NCBI RefSeq assembly: GCF_000296505.1
Contig: NZ_JH815210.1
Coordinates: 242,783 to 306,782 of the forward strand
Reading direction: 5' to 3'
DNA length: 64,000 nt
Source of the DNA: Schaalia turicensis ACS-279-V-Col4
GTDB taxonomy: Bacteria; Actinomycetota; Actinomycetes; Actinomycetales; Actinomycetaceae
Every line of letters begins with the position of its first letter. The stretch's first letter is position 1. Positions 36,962-44,984 of the stretch are shown one piece after another. The notes below the pieces were generated by a model, which saw nothing but the letters and a program-made list of their open reading frames with translations, did no database searches and had not been told where the DNA came from. The translations under genes were made by a program, and so were the position numbers.

Positions 36962-37343
36962 AGTCAAAGCCTAAACCGCGAGCGCCTTTTTGTCGGAACA
37001 GGGCACACACGCTGGCAATGTTCAGGGCACCGTGTGGCCAGCAGAATATGCCACCGCGGAGGCAGGTTGTCCCCGAGGGCAAGTTTTGCGTGGCGCGTTG
37101 GCCCCGCCGACGTAGTCGGTGGAATCCACACAACACGCAATTGTCTGAACGTGAGGGGATTGCCTACAAAGCGGTGGCGATCTCGTCGATCTGAAGGTGA
37201 ACAGTGTGGTAAAACGCCGGTGCCTCGGGCATGAGCCCGGAGCACCGGCGTTGAGCCAGGATGGCTTTCTGATGGGCTTCGTCAATACGAAGCCGTTTCA
37301 GCACACAACTTCGAAGGCGGACGGGAAGTCCAATCGCGCGGCA
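36962..37343. other. Intergenic region between FAH and AGCS genes
   Basis: This 382-base gap lies between two minus-strand genes. Short open frames occur on both strands, but none has a ribosome site or a recognisable product. The only firm element is the terminator hairpin at 37211-37252. The FAH promoter must lie in the right-hand flank of its ATG, but I cannot place it convincingly. Confidence 0.6.
37211..37252 (-). terminator. Terminator downstream of the AGCS symporter gene
   Basis: On the minus strand an 18-pair stem with a two-base internal loop (tip ATGA/TCAT) is followed by TTTTACC. It lies about 90 bases after the symporter stop, so it probably ends that transcript. Confidence 0.7.
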
Positions 37344-38813
37344 TCAGGAGACTTTTTCCTCGGCCCAAGTGTCGGTCGGCAGATCGCCGGGAAGTAGCGG
37401 ATTGTCCGTGCCGACGAAAACGGGGATCTCGACGCCGGCCTTGCGCTGAGCTTCGTAGTCGCGCAGGGCACCCAGGCCCCACTTCGAGAGCCAGAGCAGG
37501 GCGATCAGGTTGGTGACGGTCATAACGGCCATCGCAATATCGACGGCGTTCCAGACCAGGTCCAGCGAGACCAGCGCACCGAGGACAACGGACCCGACGG
37601 AGATAACGCGAACAGTCCAGGTTGCCCACTTCTTGCCGGTCACGAACGTCATGTTCGTTTCGGAGTAGACGTAGGCGGCGATGATCGACGAGTACGCGAG
37701 GACGAAGATGAGGACGGCCATCGGCATGATGGTCCATTGACCGAGCTCGTTCGCGACGGCCACGGAGGTCAGGTTTGCGGGACTGATACCCTCGGCTCCC
37801 CAGACATCCGGGCCTGCGATCAGGATGACGAACGCGGTGGCGGTACACACGATGACCGTATCGATGAAAACGCCGAGGGACTGAATGAGCCCCTGGGACA
37901 CGGGGTGCGCAACAGTCGCGGTTGCAGCGGCGTTCGGAGCAGTGCCCTGGCCGGCTTCGTTCGAGAAGAGGCCTCGCTTCGTGCCGTTGATCAGGGCGGC
38001 GAGAATGCCACCACCGAGGCCACCAACGAGTGGCTGGGGCGCGAATGCGGAGGAGAAGATCTGGCCGAGGACGGCTCCGAACTGGCCGATGTTCACGATG
38101 ACGATGACCGCGACCATGATGACGTAGATCGTGGCCATGATCGGGGCCATCCATTCGGTCACGCGGGCGACGGTGCGGATACCGCCGAAGATGACCATGG
38201 AGGAGAAGACGAACAGCAGGGCACCGATGATGATCTGTGCCCGGGTGAGTGAAGCGATGACGGGCTCAGAGCCGGCGTCACCAAGTGCAGAGAGCAGGGT
38301 TCCAGCGATGGCGTTCGACTGGACGGAGGTGATGACGAATGCGCAGGTGACAACGGTGATAACGGCGAAGACTGAGGCAAGTACCTTGTTCTTCATACCG
38401 AGCGAAATGTAGTACGCGGGACCGCCACGGAATGTGCCGTCAGCAACGCGGACTTTGAAGACCTGCGCGAGCGTTGCCTCGAAGAATGCGGTCGCCATCC
38501 CGACGAGGGCGACGATCCACATCCAGAAAATTGCGCCCGGACCACCCATCAGCAAAGCTGCTGCCACGCCGAACACGTTGCCGACGCCGACGCGGGCGGC
38601 GAGCGAAATCGTGAACGCCTGGAAGGACGAGATGCCGCCCTTCGCGCCTTGACGCGAGCCGGTGACAGCGCGAATCATCGACGGGAAATGCCTCAGTTGC
38701 ACACCACGAGAAGCGATGGTCAGGAAAAGGCCGGTGCCAACGAGAACCCAGACTGTCACGTGTAACGTGAGCCAGTCTGCGACCGCCAGAATCTGATTTG
38801 CAAGGTCTTCCAC
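37344..38813 (-). CDS. AGCS-family sodium/alanine (glycine) symporter
   Basis: A 489-residue membrane protein with about 11 hydrophobic segments. GGPAYYISLG and FSNEAGQGTAPNAAAT are hallmark AGCS motifs. It takes up alanine or glycine with Na+. I place the start at the GTG at 38813, because AAAGGAG lies 6-7 bases upstream and the protein then begins VEDLANQILAVADWL as family members do; the open frame runs 39 codons further with no ribosome site. Confidence 0.92.
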   Translation of the reverse strand: MEDLANQILAVADWLTLHVTVWVLVGTGLFLTIASRGVQLRHFPSMIRAVTGSRQGAKGGISSFQAFTISLAARVGVGNVFGVAAALLMGGPGAIFWMWIVALVGMATAFFEATLAQVFKVRVADGTFRGGPAYYISLGMKNKVLASVFAVITVVTCAFVITSVQSNAIAGTLLSALGDAGSEPVIASLTRAQIIIGALLFVFSSMVIFGGIRTVARVTEWMAPIMATIYVIMVAVIVIVNIGQFGAVLGQIFSSAFAPQPLVGGLGGGILAALINGTKRGLFSNEAGQGTAPNAAATATVAHPVSQGLIQSLGVFIDTVIVCTATAFVILIAGPDVWGAEGISPANLTSVAVANELGQWTIMPMAVLIFVLAYSSIIAAYVYSETNMTFVTGKKWATWTVRVISVGSVVLGALVSLDLVWNAVDIAMAVMTVTNLIALLWLSKWGLGALRDYEAQRKAGVEIPVFVGTDNPLLPGDLPTDTWAEEKVS

Positions 38814-38946
38814 GTCGCACTCCTTTCTTGTCCACCACTGTGGTGGGTTACGGCTAACGGGACGCGCTAAGCATGGCACACGATCTGCTTTCCCCGTTTT
38901 TCGATCCACAACGTGACCACTTGGGTGCACTTCCAGTTGGCGGTCG

Positions 38947-38957
38947 GGGTACGAGGC
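38947..38957 (+). repeat. Intergenic motif GGGTACGAGGC, copy 2
   Basis: An exact copy in the divergent space between the AGCS symporter and the DUF3516 helicase, about 123 bases before the helicase ATG. TTATTCACA, a DnaA-box-like sequence, lies close by at 38990-38998. Confidence 0.6.
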
Positions 38958-39079
38958 TCATCGTTGAACGCGTTTCCTTAAACAGGCAGTTATTCACAGG
39001 CTCACATCGCCTGTCCCTTCTATCCAAACATTTAATAACCAGCGTTTGGGGGCAGTCGTCTTTCTGGGACAATGGGACC

Positions 39080-41740
39080 ATGACAGCGAGCTTGAATGAA
39101 CTTCTGGACCAGTTGGAAGACGATGGCCTGTTGAAGGATCCTGATGCGCTCTACGAAGCGTTTACTTCGTGGGCGGCCTCAACGGGCAGGCCACTGTATC
39201 CGCATCAGGAAGAGTCGTTCCTTGAGCTCCTCGACGGGAAGCACATTATTGCTGCAACCCCAACTGGGTCGGGCAAGTCGATGATCGCGTTGGCCGCGCA
39301 CTTCGTGTCGATGGCGAATGGTGGGCGCTCGTATTACACAGCACCTCTGAAGGCTCTTGTTTCAGAGAAGTTCTTCGATCTGGTCGCACTTTTTGGTGCG
39401 CAGAACGTTGGCATGGTGACGGGCGACGTGTCCCTCAATCCTCTGGCGCCGATTATCTGCTGCACGGCTGAAATCTTGGCGAATCAGTCTCTGCGTGAAG
39501 GCCCATCCTTGGATGCGGACATGATCGTGATGGATGAGTTCCACTATTACGGGGATCCGCAGCGAGGATCAGCATGGCAGATTCCCCTGCTGGAGCTCAC
39601 GAAACCTCAGTTTGTCGCGATGTCTGCGACACTTGGTGACACCGCGTTCTTCCGTCGTACGTGGCAGGAACGCACCGGACGCGAGGTCGCGTTGATTGAT
39701 AATGCGAAGCGCCCGGTTCCTCTTGAATTTGAATATGTTGTCGATCGTTTGGACGACACGGTCGAGCGCCTGTTCAACGAGGGCCGCTGGCCGGTCTACA
39801 TCGTGCATTTTTCTCAGAAAGATGCCGTTTCAACTGCGCAATCATTTAATAAGCGCACGTTGATCAGCGATGACCAAAAGAAGAAGATCAACGCCGAGCT
39901 TGCAACCGTGAGCTTTGCGAAGGGATTCGGTCAGACTCTGCGGTCTCTACTCACCCAGGGAATTGGTATTCACCATGCCGGTATGCTCCCCCGCTATCGC
40001 CGACTGGTTGAACGCCTCACACAGCAGGGCTTGCTCCCCATCGTGTGCGGAACTGACACTCTTGGTGTTGGTATCAACGTGCCCATTCGCACGGTGTTGT
40101 TGACGTCATTGGTGAAGTTCGATGGCAACAAGATGCGTCACCTATCAGCACGTGAATTCCATCAAATTGCTGGTCGCGCAGGTCGCGCTGGCTTCGACAC
40201 CGTCGGCTATGTGCGTGTTCTTGCTCCTGAGCATGAGATTGAGGCTGCCCGCGAGCGCGCGAAGCTCAGTGCGGCCCAGGAAGCGGCTCGCGACGTGCGT
40301 GAGTTGAAGCGCGCCCAGAAGAAGCATGCGAAGAAGAGTAAGGGCCCTGGCGACGGAACGATCTCGTGGACAAAGGCGACGTTCACGCGTTTGACTGAAG
40401 AGCAGCCCGAACAGTTGCGTTCACAGTTCTCAATGACCCACTCGATGGTCTTGAATGTTCTTGCCGGAGCGGAAGTTGCAGGGCGTGATCCTGGAGCCCA
40501 TTTGGTGGAGCTGGCCGTGGGCAACGATGACCGTCCCCAGGACTCGAACCCACATCTTCGCCGCTTGGGCGACATCTACTCCTCGTTGTTGCAGGCGGGC
40601 GTAGTCGAGCACGTCTCTACCGCTCAAGCGTTGAAGGAACATCGTCCCAGGCTCCGTGCGGCAACTGATTTGCCCGATGATTTTGCATTGAATCAGCCCC
40701 TGTCGCCGTTTGCACTTGCTGCGATTGAACTCTTGGATCCTGACTCGCCGTCATATGCGCTTGATGTTCTGTCCGTTGTGGAATCGGTTCTCGATGATCC
40801 TCGTCCACTGCTCTTTGCCCAGCGTTCTGTAGCCAAGGGTGAGGCCGTCGCCGCAATGAAGGCCGAGGGCATGGAGTATGACGAACGTATGGAAGCATTG
40901 GAATCGGTAACGTGGCCGATGCCGTTGGCTCATCTGTTGGAGTCGGCGTTCGCAACCTATGTGAAGGCGAATCCTTGGATCGGGAATCTTGAGATTTCTC
41001 CAAAGTCAGTTGTCCGTGAGATGGTTGAGAACGCGATGACATTCACGGAGCTTATTTCTCGTTACGACGTGGGACGTTCCGAGGGCGTGCTGTTGCGTTA
41101 TTTGACGGATGCATATCGTGGCATGAAGCAGATTATTCCCGATGATGCGATGACGGACGAGGTTGAGGCGATCATCGATTGGCTGGCTTGCCTGATTCGT
41201 GCGGTTGACTCCTCCTTGTTGGACGAGTGGGAGGCATTGGCTGAAGGCAAGGCCTCGAATTCTGCTACACAGACGGTTGGAAACGAGGTTGCGTTCGGCG
41301 CTGACGAGGACGGAACGATCGCGTTTACGACGAACAAGCATGCATTCCGTACGGCAGTACGTAAGGCGATGTTCCATCGTGTAGAACTGATGAGCCGCGA
41401 CGCGGTTGAAGCTCTGGCGCGCGAGGACGCCGATTCCGGGTGGGATGAAGAACGTTGGGATCACGTGTTGGAGCGCTACTGGGCAGAGTATGACTGGATC
41501 GGGATCGATCAGGAAGCCCGGTCGGCCTCATTGTGCGAATTGAATGAGCACCCTTCCCCCGCAGATCTTGAGGTTGCTGGCGCCGAGGCGGACGGTGACC
41601 ACACGTATTGGTTGGCGACTCAGACACTGCTTGATCCGAATGGCGATGGCGACTGGCACCTCGTCGCCCTGATCGACCTTGTTGAATCCGATCGCCAAGA
41701 CGGAGTCGCGCTGACCCTACTGTCCGTAGGCCCGCACTAA
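39080..41740 (+). CDS. DEAD/DEAH-box helicase with DUF3516 C-terminal domain
   Basis: An 886-residue superfamily 2 helicase. Walker A ATPTGSGKSMIALAA is at about 59-73, the motif II variant DEFH near 152-155, motif III MSATLGD near 180, and motif VI IAGRAGRAGFD in the second RecA domain. The long C-terminal half corresponds to DUF3516, found mainly in actinobacterial Ski2/Mtr4-like helicases. The exact substrate is unknown; RNA processing is the usual suggestion. The ATG at 39080 with GGGAC upstream is chosen, although the frame is open 69 codons further. Confidence 0.9.
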   Translation: MTASLNELLDQLEDDGLLKDPDALYEAFTSWAASTGRPLYPHQEESFLELLDGKHIIAATPTGSGKSMIALAAHFVSMANGGRSYYTAPLKALVSEKFFDLVALFGAQNVGMVTGDVSLNPLAPIICCTAEILANQSLREGPSLDADMIVMDEFHYYGDPQRGSAWQIPLLELTKPQFVAMSATLGDTAFFRRTWQERTGREVALIDNAKRPVPLEFEYVVDRLDDTVERLFNEGRWPVYIVHFSQKDAVSTAQSFNKRTLISDDQKKKINAELATVSFAKGFGQTLRSLLTQGIGIHHAGMLPRYRRLVERLTQQGLLPIVCGTDTLGVGINVPIRTVLLTSLVKFDGNKMRHLSAREFHQIAGRAGRAGFDTVGYVRVLAPEHEIEAARERAKLSAAQEAARDVRELKRAQKKHAKKSKGPGDGTISWTKATFTRLTEEQPEQLRSQFSMTHSMVLNVLAGAEVAGRDPGAHLVELAVGNDDRPQDSNPHLRRLGDIYSSLLQAGVVEHVSTAQALKEHRPRLRAATDLPDDFALNQPLSPFALAAIELLDPDSPSYALDVLSVVESVLDDPRPLLFAQRSVAKGEAVAAMKAEGMEYDERMEALESVTWPMPLAHLLESAFATYVKANPWIGNLEISPKSVVREMVENAMTFTELISRYDVGRSEGVLLRYLTDAYRGMKQIIPDDAMTDEVEAIIDWLACLIRAVDSSLLDEWEALAEGKASNSATQTVGNEVAFGADEDGTIAFTTNKHAFRTAVRKAMFHRVELMSRDAVEALAREDADSGWDEERWDHVLERYWAEYDWIGIDQEARSASLCELNEHPSPADLEVAGAEADGDHTYWLATQTLLDPNGDGDWHLVALIDLVESDRQDGVALTLLSVGPH

Positions 41741-41741
41741 G

Positions 41742-41912
41742 AAGTTCACCGGCAAGCTCAAGAGCCTCGATACGATTCACCTTGCAACAGCTTCGATCCT
41801 GACAAGTCCCAATACTCAGATCACTTTCTGCACGAATGATCTGAAGCTTGCTCGGGCAGCAGAAAAGAGAGAGTTTCCTATCGCAAGCCTGCTTCAAGGG
41901 TTTCATCTCTAA
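41742..41912 (+). pseudogene. C-terminal remnant of a VapC-type PIN-domain toxin
   Basis: Directly after the helicase stop, a plus-strand frame without a start codon encodes about 56 residues: KLKSLDTIHLATASILTS, then TFCTNDLKLARAAE and a TAA stop. L-x-S-L-D-x-I-H-L-A-T-A and F-x-T-x-D-x-x-L-x-x-A-A are the C-terminal half of the PIN ribonuclease domain, including the conserved Asp residues. The N-terminal half, with the first catalytic Asp, and any VapB antitoxin are absent. It is a deletion scar of a toxin-antitoxin module. Confidence 0.75.
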
Positions 41913-41942
41913 CGGCTCAGCAGACGCCGGGCCTGTATTCAC

Positions 41943-42455
41943 CTAGTCGATCGCAGTCAGCGGAACACATTCGGCGCCTGACACATCGATAAAGTCCAGC
42001 GGGCTCAACTCCACCGAATAGCCGCGCCTACCACCTGACACGATCATCGTGTCATGGTCCAAACAGGACTCATCAACAAATAAACGGTGCGAAGTCGTCT
42101 GTCCCAGCGGAGAAATCCCGCCCACCACGTATCCCGTACGACGCTGCGCGACAGCAGGATCCGCCATCTCAGCGTTCTTCGCACCCGCAGCCTTCGCGAT
42201 CAGCTTCATCGACAGATGACGAAGAACCGGGATAATCCCGACAACGAACTCGCCGGTATTCAGTTTAACCATCAGCGTTTTAAACGCAGTCGCCGGATTA
42301 ACACCGAGCTTCTCAACCGTTTCACCACCATACGTGCGAGCTTCGGGCGAATGCTCGTATTCGTGCAAGGTGAAGAAAATCCCGGCCTTATTCAATGCTT
42401 CAATCGCACGAGTCGGACCCGACGGCGAACTCACATTCGCTTTCTTTTTCCCCAC
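41943..42455 (-). CDS. ybaK: YbaK/EbsC-type Cys-tRNA(Pro) deacylase
   Basis: A 170-residue YbaK-like trans-editing protein. It should hydrolyse cysteine mischarged on tRNA-Pro. The segments FKTLMVKLNTGEFVVGIIPV (catalytic Lys), GYVVGGISPLGQ and VDESCLDHDTMIVSGG are typical. The length is normal. It lies just upstream (in plus orientation downstream) of the VapC scar, on the opposite strand. Confidence 0.92.
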   Translation of the reverse strand: MGKKKANVSSPSGPTRAIEALNKAGIFFTLHEYEHSPEARTYGGETVEKLGVNPATAFKTLMVKLNTGEFVVGIIPVLRHLSMKLIAKAAGAKNAEMADPAVAQRRTGYVVGGISPLGQTTSHRLFVDESCLDHDTMIVSGGRRGYSVELSPLDFIDVSGAECVPLTAID

Positions 42456-42469
42456 TTGGATGCACCTGC

Positions 42470-42859
42470 TCAGATGATTACTGCGCGCGGATCAGAAACC
42501 ACAGTCTTTCCGAACGGGAAGCACGTCACCGGAATCATCTTCAGATTCGCAAGCGCCACCGGAATACCGACGATCGTCACGGCTTGCGCAACAGCTGTTG
42601 CTACGTGCCCCATTGCGAGCCAGAGTCCAGCGATCAGGAACCAGACGACGTTCATCAGAGTCGACCCCGCGCCCGCATGTGGCAGAGGCACAACACTACG
42701 CCCGAACGGCCAGAGCACGTACTGTGCGATACGGAAGCACGCCAGGCCAGCCGGGATCGTCACAATGAAAACACACGCGATGATGCCGGCCAGCAGGTAT
42801 CCCAGCCAAAGCCAGATGCCACCGAAGAGTAGCCAAATGATGTTGAGCAGCGTGCGCAC
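42470..42859 (-). CDS. YccF-family inner membrane protein
   Basis: A 129-residue protein with two pairs of hydrophobic segments. The duplicated pattern LLNIIWLLFGGIWLWLGYL and LMNVVWFLIAGLWLAMGH is the YccF/DUF307 repeat; IPAGLACFRIAQYVLWPFG links the halves. The function is unknown. The GTG at 42859 is fixed by AAGGAG five bases upstream; the open frame extends a little further without support. It precedes ybaK by 14 bases and may be cotranscribed with it. Confidence 0.88.
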   Translation of the reverse strand: MRTLLNIIWLLFGGIWLWLGYLLAGIIACVFIVTIPAGLACFRIAQYVLWPFGRSVVPLPHAGAGSTLMNVVWFLIAGLWLAMGHVATAVAQAVTIVGIPVALANLKMIPVTCFPFGKTVVSDPRAVII

Positions 42860-42965
42860 GAAGTCTCCTTGAAGTCGTTGGTGAAGCTGCATCAATTATC
42901 TCGCATGCGCGGTGGGCGCGCTCTTCGAAAGCCAGTTGTTCAGAGCAAGTCAGGGATTATTCAGG

Positions 42966-42976
42966 GGGTACGAGGC
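42966..42976 (+). repeat. Intergenic motif GGGTACGAGGC, copy 3
   Basis: An exact copy, extended to GGGTACGAGGCCGG like the one at 32548, 23 bases before the yggS ATG. It overlaps the region where a yggS promoter must lie; TACGAT (42987-42992) is a possible -10 box giving a leaderless message. Confidence 0.6.
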
Positions 42977-42998
42977 CGGACTGCCGTACGATTCACCT

Positions 42999-43694
42999 AT
43001 GAACATTCAGGCGGGAATTCAGCACGCGTTGGAACGGATTGAGGCTACGCGCACCCAGTATGGGGCATCGCAAAAAGTTGCGCTCGAGCTTGCCGTGAAG
43101 ACGCGATCCGCCGAGGAATGCGCGCAAGCGGCACGGCTGTTGAAAGACCTTGGGCAGCCGATCTTGCTTGGCCACAATCGCGTTCAGGAAGCCCGAGATA
43201 CCGTCGATGCTATCCGTAGCGTCGAAGGCTCTCACGTGCACTTGATCGGACCACTGCAATCGAACAAGATCAATCAAGCGTTGGCGTGCGTCGATCTGAT
43301 TGAATCCCTCGATTCTGTAGCGCTCGCCGCGAAGATCGACCAGCGTCTTTCCACTTCCCTGCCGGTTTTCATCGAGGTCAACGTGTCCGGTGAAGACACG
43401 AAACACGGGTGCCAGCCGGCAGACGTTGATTCTGTCGTTGAGGCAGTCGTGAGGTCAGAACACTTGAAGCTCAGTGGCTTCATGACAGTTGGGCTGAATT
43501 CCCCTGTCGAGGCTGATGTTCGCTCCGCGTACGCACTGCTTCGCAAGATCCGAGATCGAATCAGGGTCTCGTACGCGATGAGCAAGCTGGAACTGTCGAT
43601 GGGAATGTCGAATGATCTTCACTGGGCGATCGCCGAAGGCGCAACAATCGTCCGCGTCGGCACCGCCGTTTTCGGGGCGCGTCACCTGGGCTAG
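42999..43694 (+). CDS. YggS/PROSC-type PLP homeostasis protein
   Basis: A 231-residue PLP-binding protein of alanine-racemase fold. LELAVKTRSAEE carries the PLP-binding Lys near residue 30. GHNRVQEA, HLIGPLQSNKIN, FIEVNVSGEDTKHG and LSMGMSNDLHWAIAEGATIVRVG are conserved landmarks. It buffers pyridoxal phosphate rather than acting as an enzyme. The start is placed at ATG 42999, because the upstream extension has no family resemblance. No Shine-Dalgarno sequence is visible. Confidence 0.9.
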   Translation: MNIQAGIQHALERIEATRTQYGASQKVALELAVKTRSAEECAQAARLLKDLGQPILLGHNRVQEARDTVDAIRSVEGSHVHLIGPLQSNKINQALACVDLIESLDSVALAAKIDQRLSTSLPVFIEVNVSGEDTKHGCQPADVDSVVEAVVRSEHLKLSGFMTVGLNSPVEADVRSAYALLRKIRDRIRVSYAMSKLELSMGMSNDLHWAIAEGATIVRVGTAVFGARHLG

Positions 43695-43826
43695 ATGCAA
43701 AACTGGGACATGAGCATGACGCCTGTCTATCTCACCCTTGATCTGATTCGAGAAGTCGGCGGAGAACGGAGTTTCCTACGAGGAATTGAGTACGTCTCTC
43801 AGCTCTCAATAATCACTGGCTCTTGA
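43695..43826 (+). pseudogene. Short open frame, possible N-terminal fragment of a SWIM-type protein
   Basis: A 43-codon frame starting immediately after the yggS stop contains TLDLIREVGGERSFLRGIEY. R-S-F-x-R-G-x-x-Y resembles the opening of SWIM zinc-finger proteins, but the Cys/His motif itself is missing and the frame stops. There is no clear ribosome site. It could be a truncated gene remnant or non-coding sequence. Confidence 0.3.
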
Positions 43827-43873
43827 CAACATCCTCGCGACTGAGACAAGCCGCGGGGAACAGCTCTGACCAA

Positions 43874-44923
43874 TCACGGAATGCGGTGCACCCACTCGTA
43901 GGTCGCGAACTTCGTTTCGCACCGTTCCTTCGCACGCTGGATGTCGGCTTCAGTGATTTCACCGTCAGTAGCGTTGTACTTCGTCTTGAAATGGTCGTAG
44001 AAGGTGTCGAGGATCTGCTCGCGTGGCAGACCGATCTGGGAGCGCATCGGGTCAACACGCTTGACAGCGCTACGGGTTCCTTTGTCGCGGATCTTTTCCA
44101 TGCCGATGCGCAGAACCTCGTTCATCTTCACTGCGTCGATGTCGTAGGCCATTGTCACGTGGTGAACCATGTAGCCGTTTGACCAGCGCTTTTGTGCTGC
44201 ACCGCCGATCTTGCCCGCTTCGGACGCAATGTCATTCAGCGGAATGTACTTCGCCTTCACGCCTAGCTTTGCCAGGACTTCCATGACCCACTGGTCCAGG
44301 AAAGGGTATGACTGTTCGAAACTCATTCCTTCAACCAGAGCGGTCGGAATGACCAGCGAGTACGTGACGCAGTTGCCGGGCTCCATGAACATAGCGCCGC
44401 CGCCGGTGACGCGACGGGACACGGTAATGCCGTAGCGTTCGACGCCATCCTGCTGGATCTCGTTCTGGTAGGACTGGAAGGAACCGATGACAACCTGCGG
44501 GCCGTTCCATTCCCAGAGTCGCATGAACGGCTTACGGCGACCAGCCGCAACATCTTCGACCAGTGTCTCGTCCATGGCAACGTTAATCATCGGGTCGACA
44601 ACGGGACCGTGAATGACCTCGAAATCGATGTCATCCCAAGAGAGCGCATGTCCCAGAGCACGACGAACGGCCACGCCAACAGCGGCGGGCGTAACACCCA
44701 TGAGAACATCATCGGGATCCAGGCCAACTTCAACGCGCGATGCGATCTCAACACCCGACAGTGATGCGGGGGCACCTTCAAGCGCGCCCGTCATACGCAG
44801 TAGCGCATCATCGGGGTCAAGGAAGAAGTCGCCAGAGAGGCGCACATTCACTATCGAGTCGTTTTCCACGTCGCAGTCAACAACGACGAGCTTGCCACCG
44901 GGAACTTTGTACTCTCCATGCAT
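43874..44923 (-). CDS. Lipoate-protein ligase A family protein with fused accessory domain
   Basis: A 349-residue protein. The first ~85 residues (YKVPGGKLVVVDCDVEND...DFFLDPDDALLRM) match the small LplB-like accessory domain that activates lipoate. The rest is an LplA/biotin-ligase-like domain with RRVTGGGAMFMEPGN and EAGKIGGAAQKR (catalytic Lys near 240). In bipartite ligases the accessory part is usually C-terminal or separate, so the N-terminal fusion is notable. It probably loads lipoyl groups on pyruvate dehydrogenase E2 or GcvH. It lies 61 bases after cimA. Confidence 0.85.
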   Translation of the reverse strand: MHGEYKVPGGKLVVVDCDVENDSIVNVRLSGDFFLDPDDALLRMTGALEGAPASLSGVEIASRVEVGLDPDDVLMGVTPAAVGVAVRRALGHALSWDDIDFEVIHGPVVDPMINVAMDETLVEDVAAGRRKPFMRLWEWNGPQVVIGSFQSYQNEIQQDGVERYGITVSRRVTGGGAMFMEPGNCVTYSLVIPTALVEGMSFEQSYPFLDQWVMEVLAKLGVKAKYIPLNDIASEAGKIGGAAQKRWSNGYMVHHVTMAYDIDAVKMNEVLRIGMEKIRDKGTRSAVKRVDPMRSQIGLPREQILDTFYDHFKTKYNATDGEITEADIQRAKERCETKFATYEWVHRIP

Positions 44924-44984
44924 GGCTTAATTGTCCTCCGCCACGCCCCGCAATGCGAATCGTGCCAGCGTTTTCAGCTGAAGT

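Noticed and set aside
37034-37234. Short frames on both strands in the FAH-AGCS gap
   Set aside because: No ribosome site, no family resemblance, Arg/Gly-rich composition typical of random frames in GC-rich DNA.
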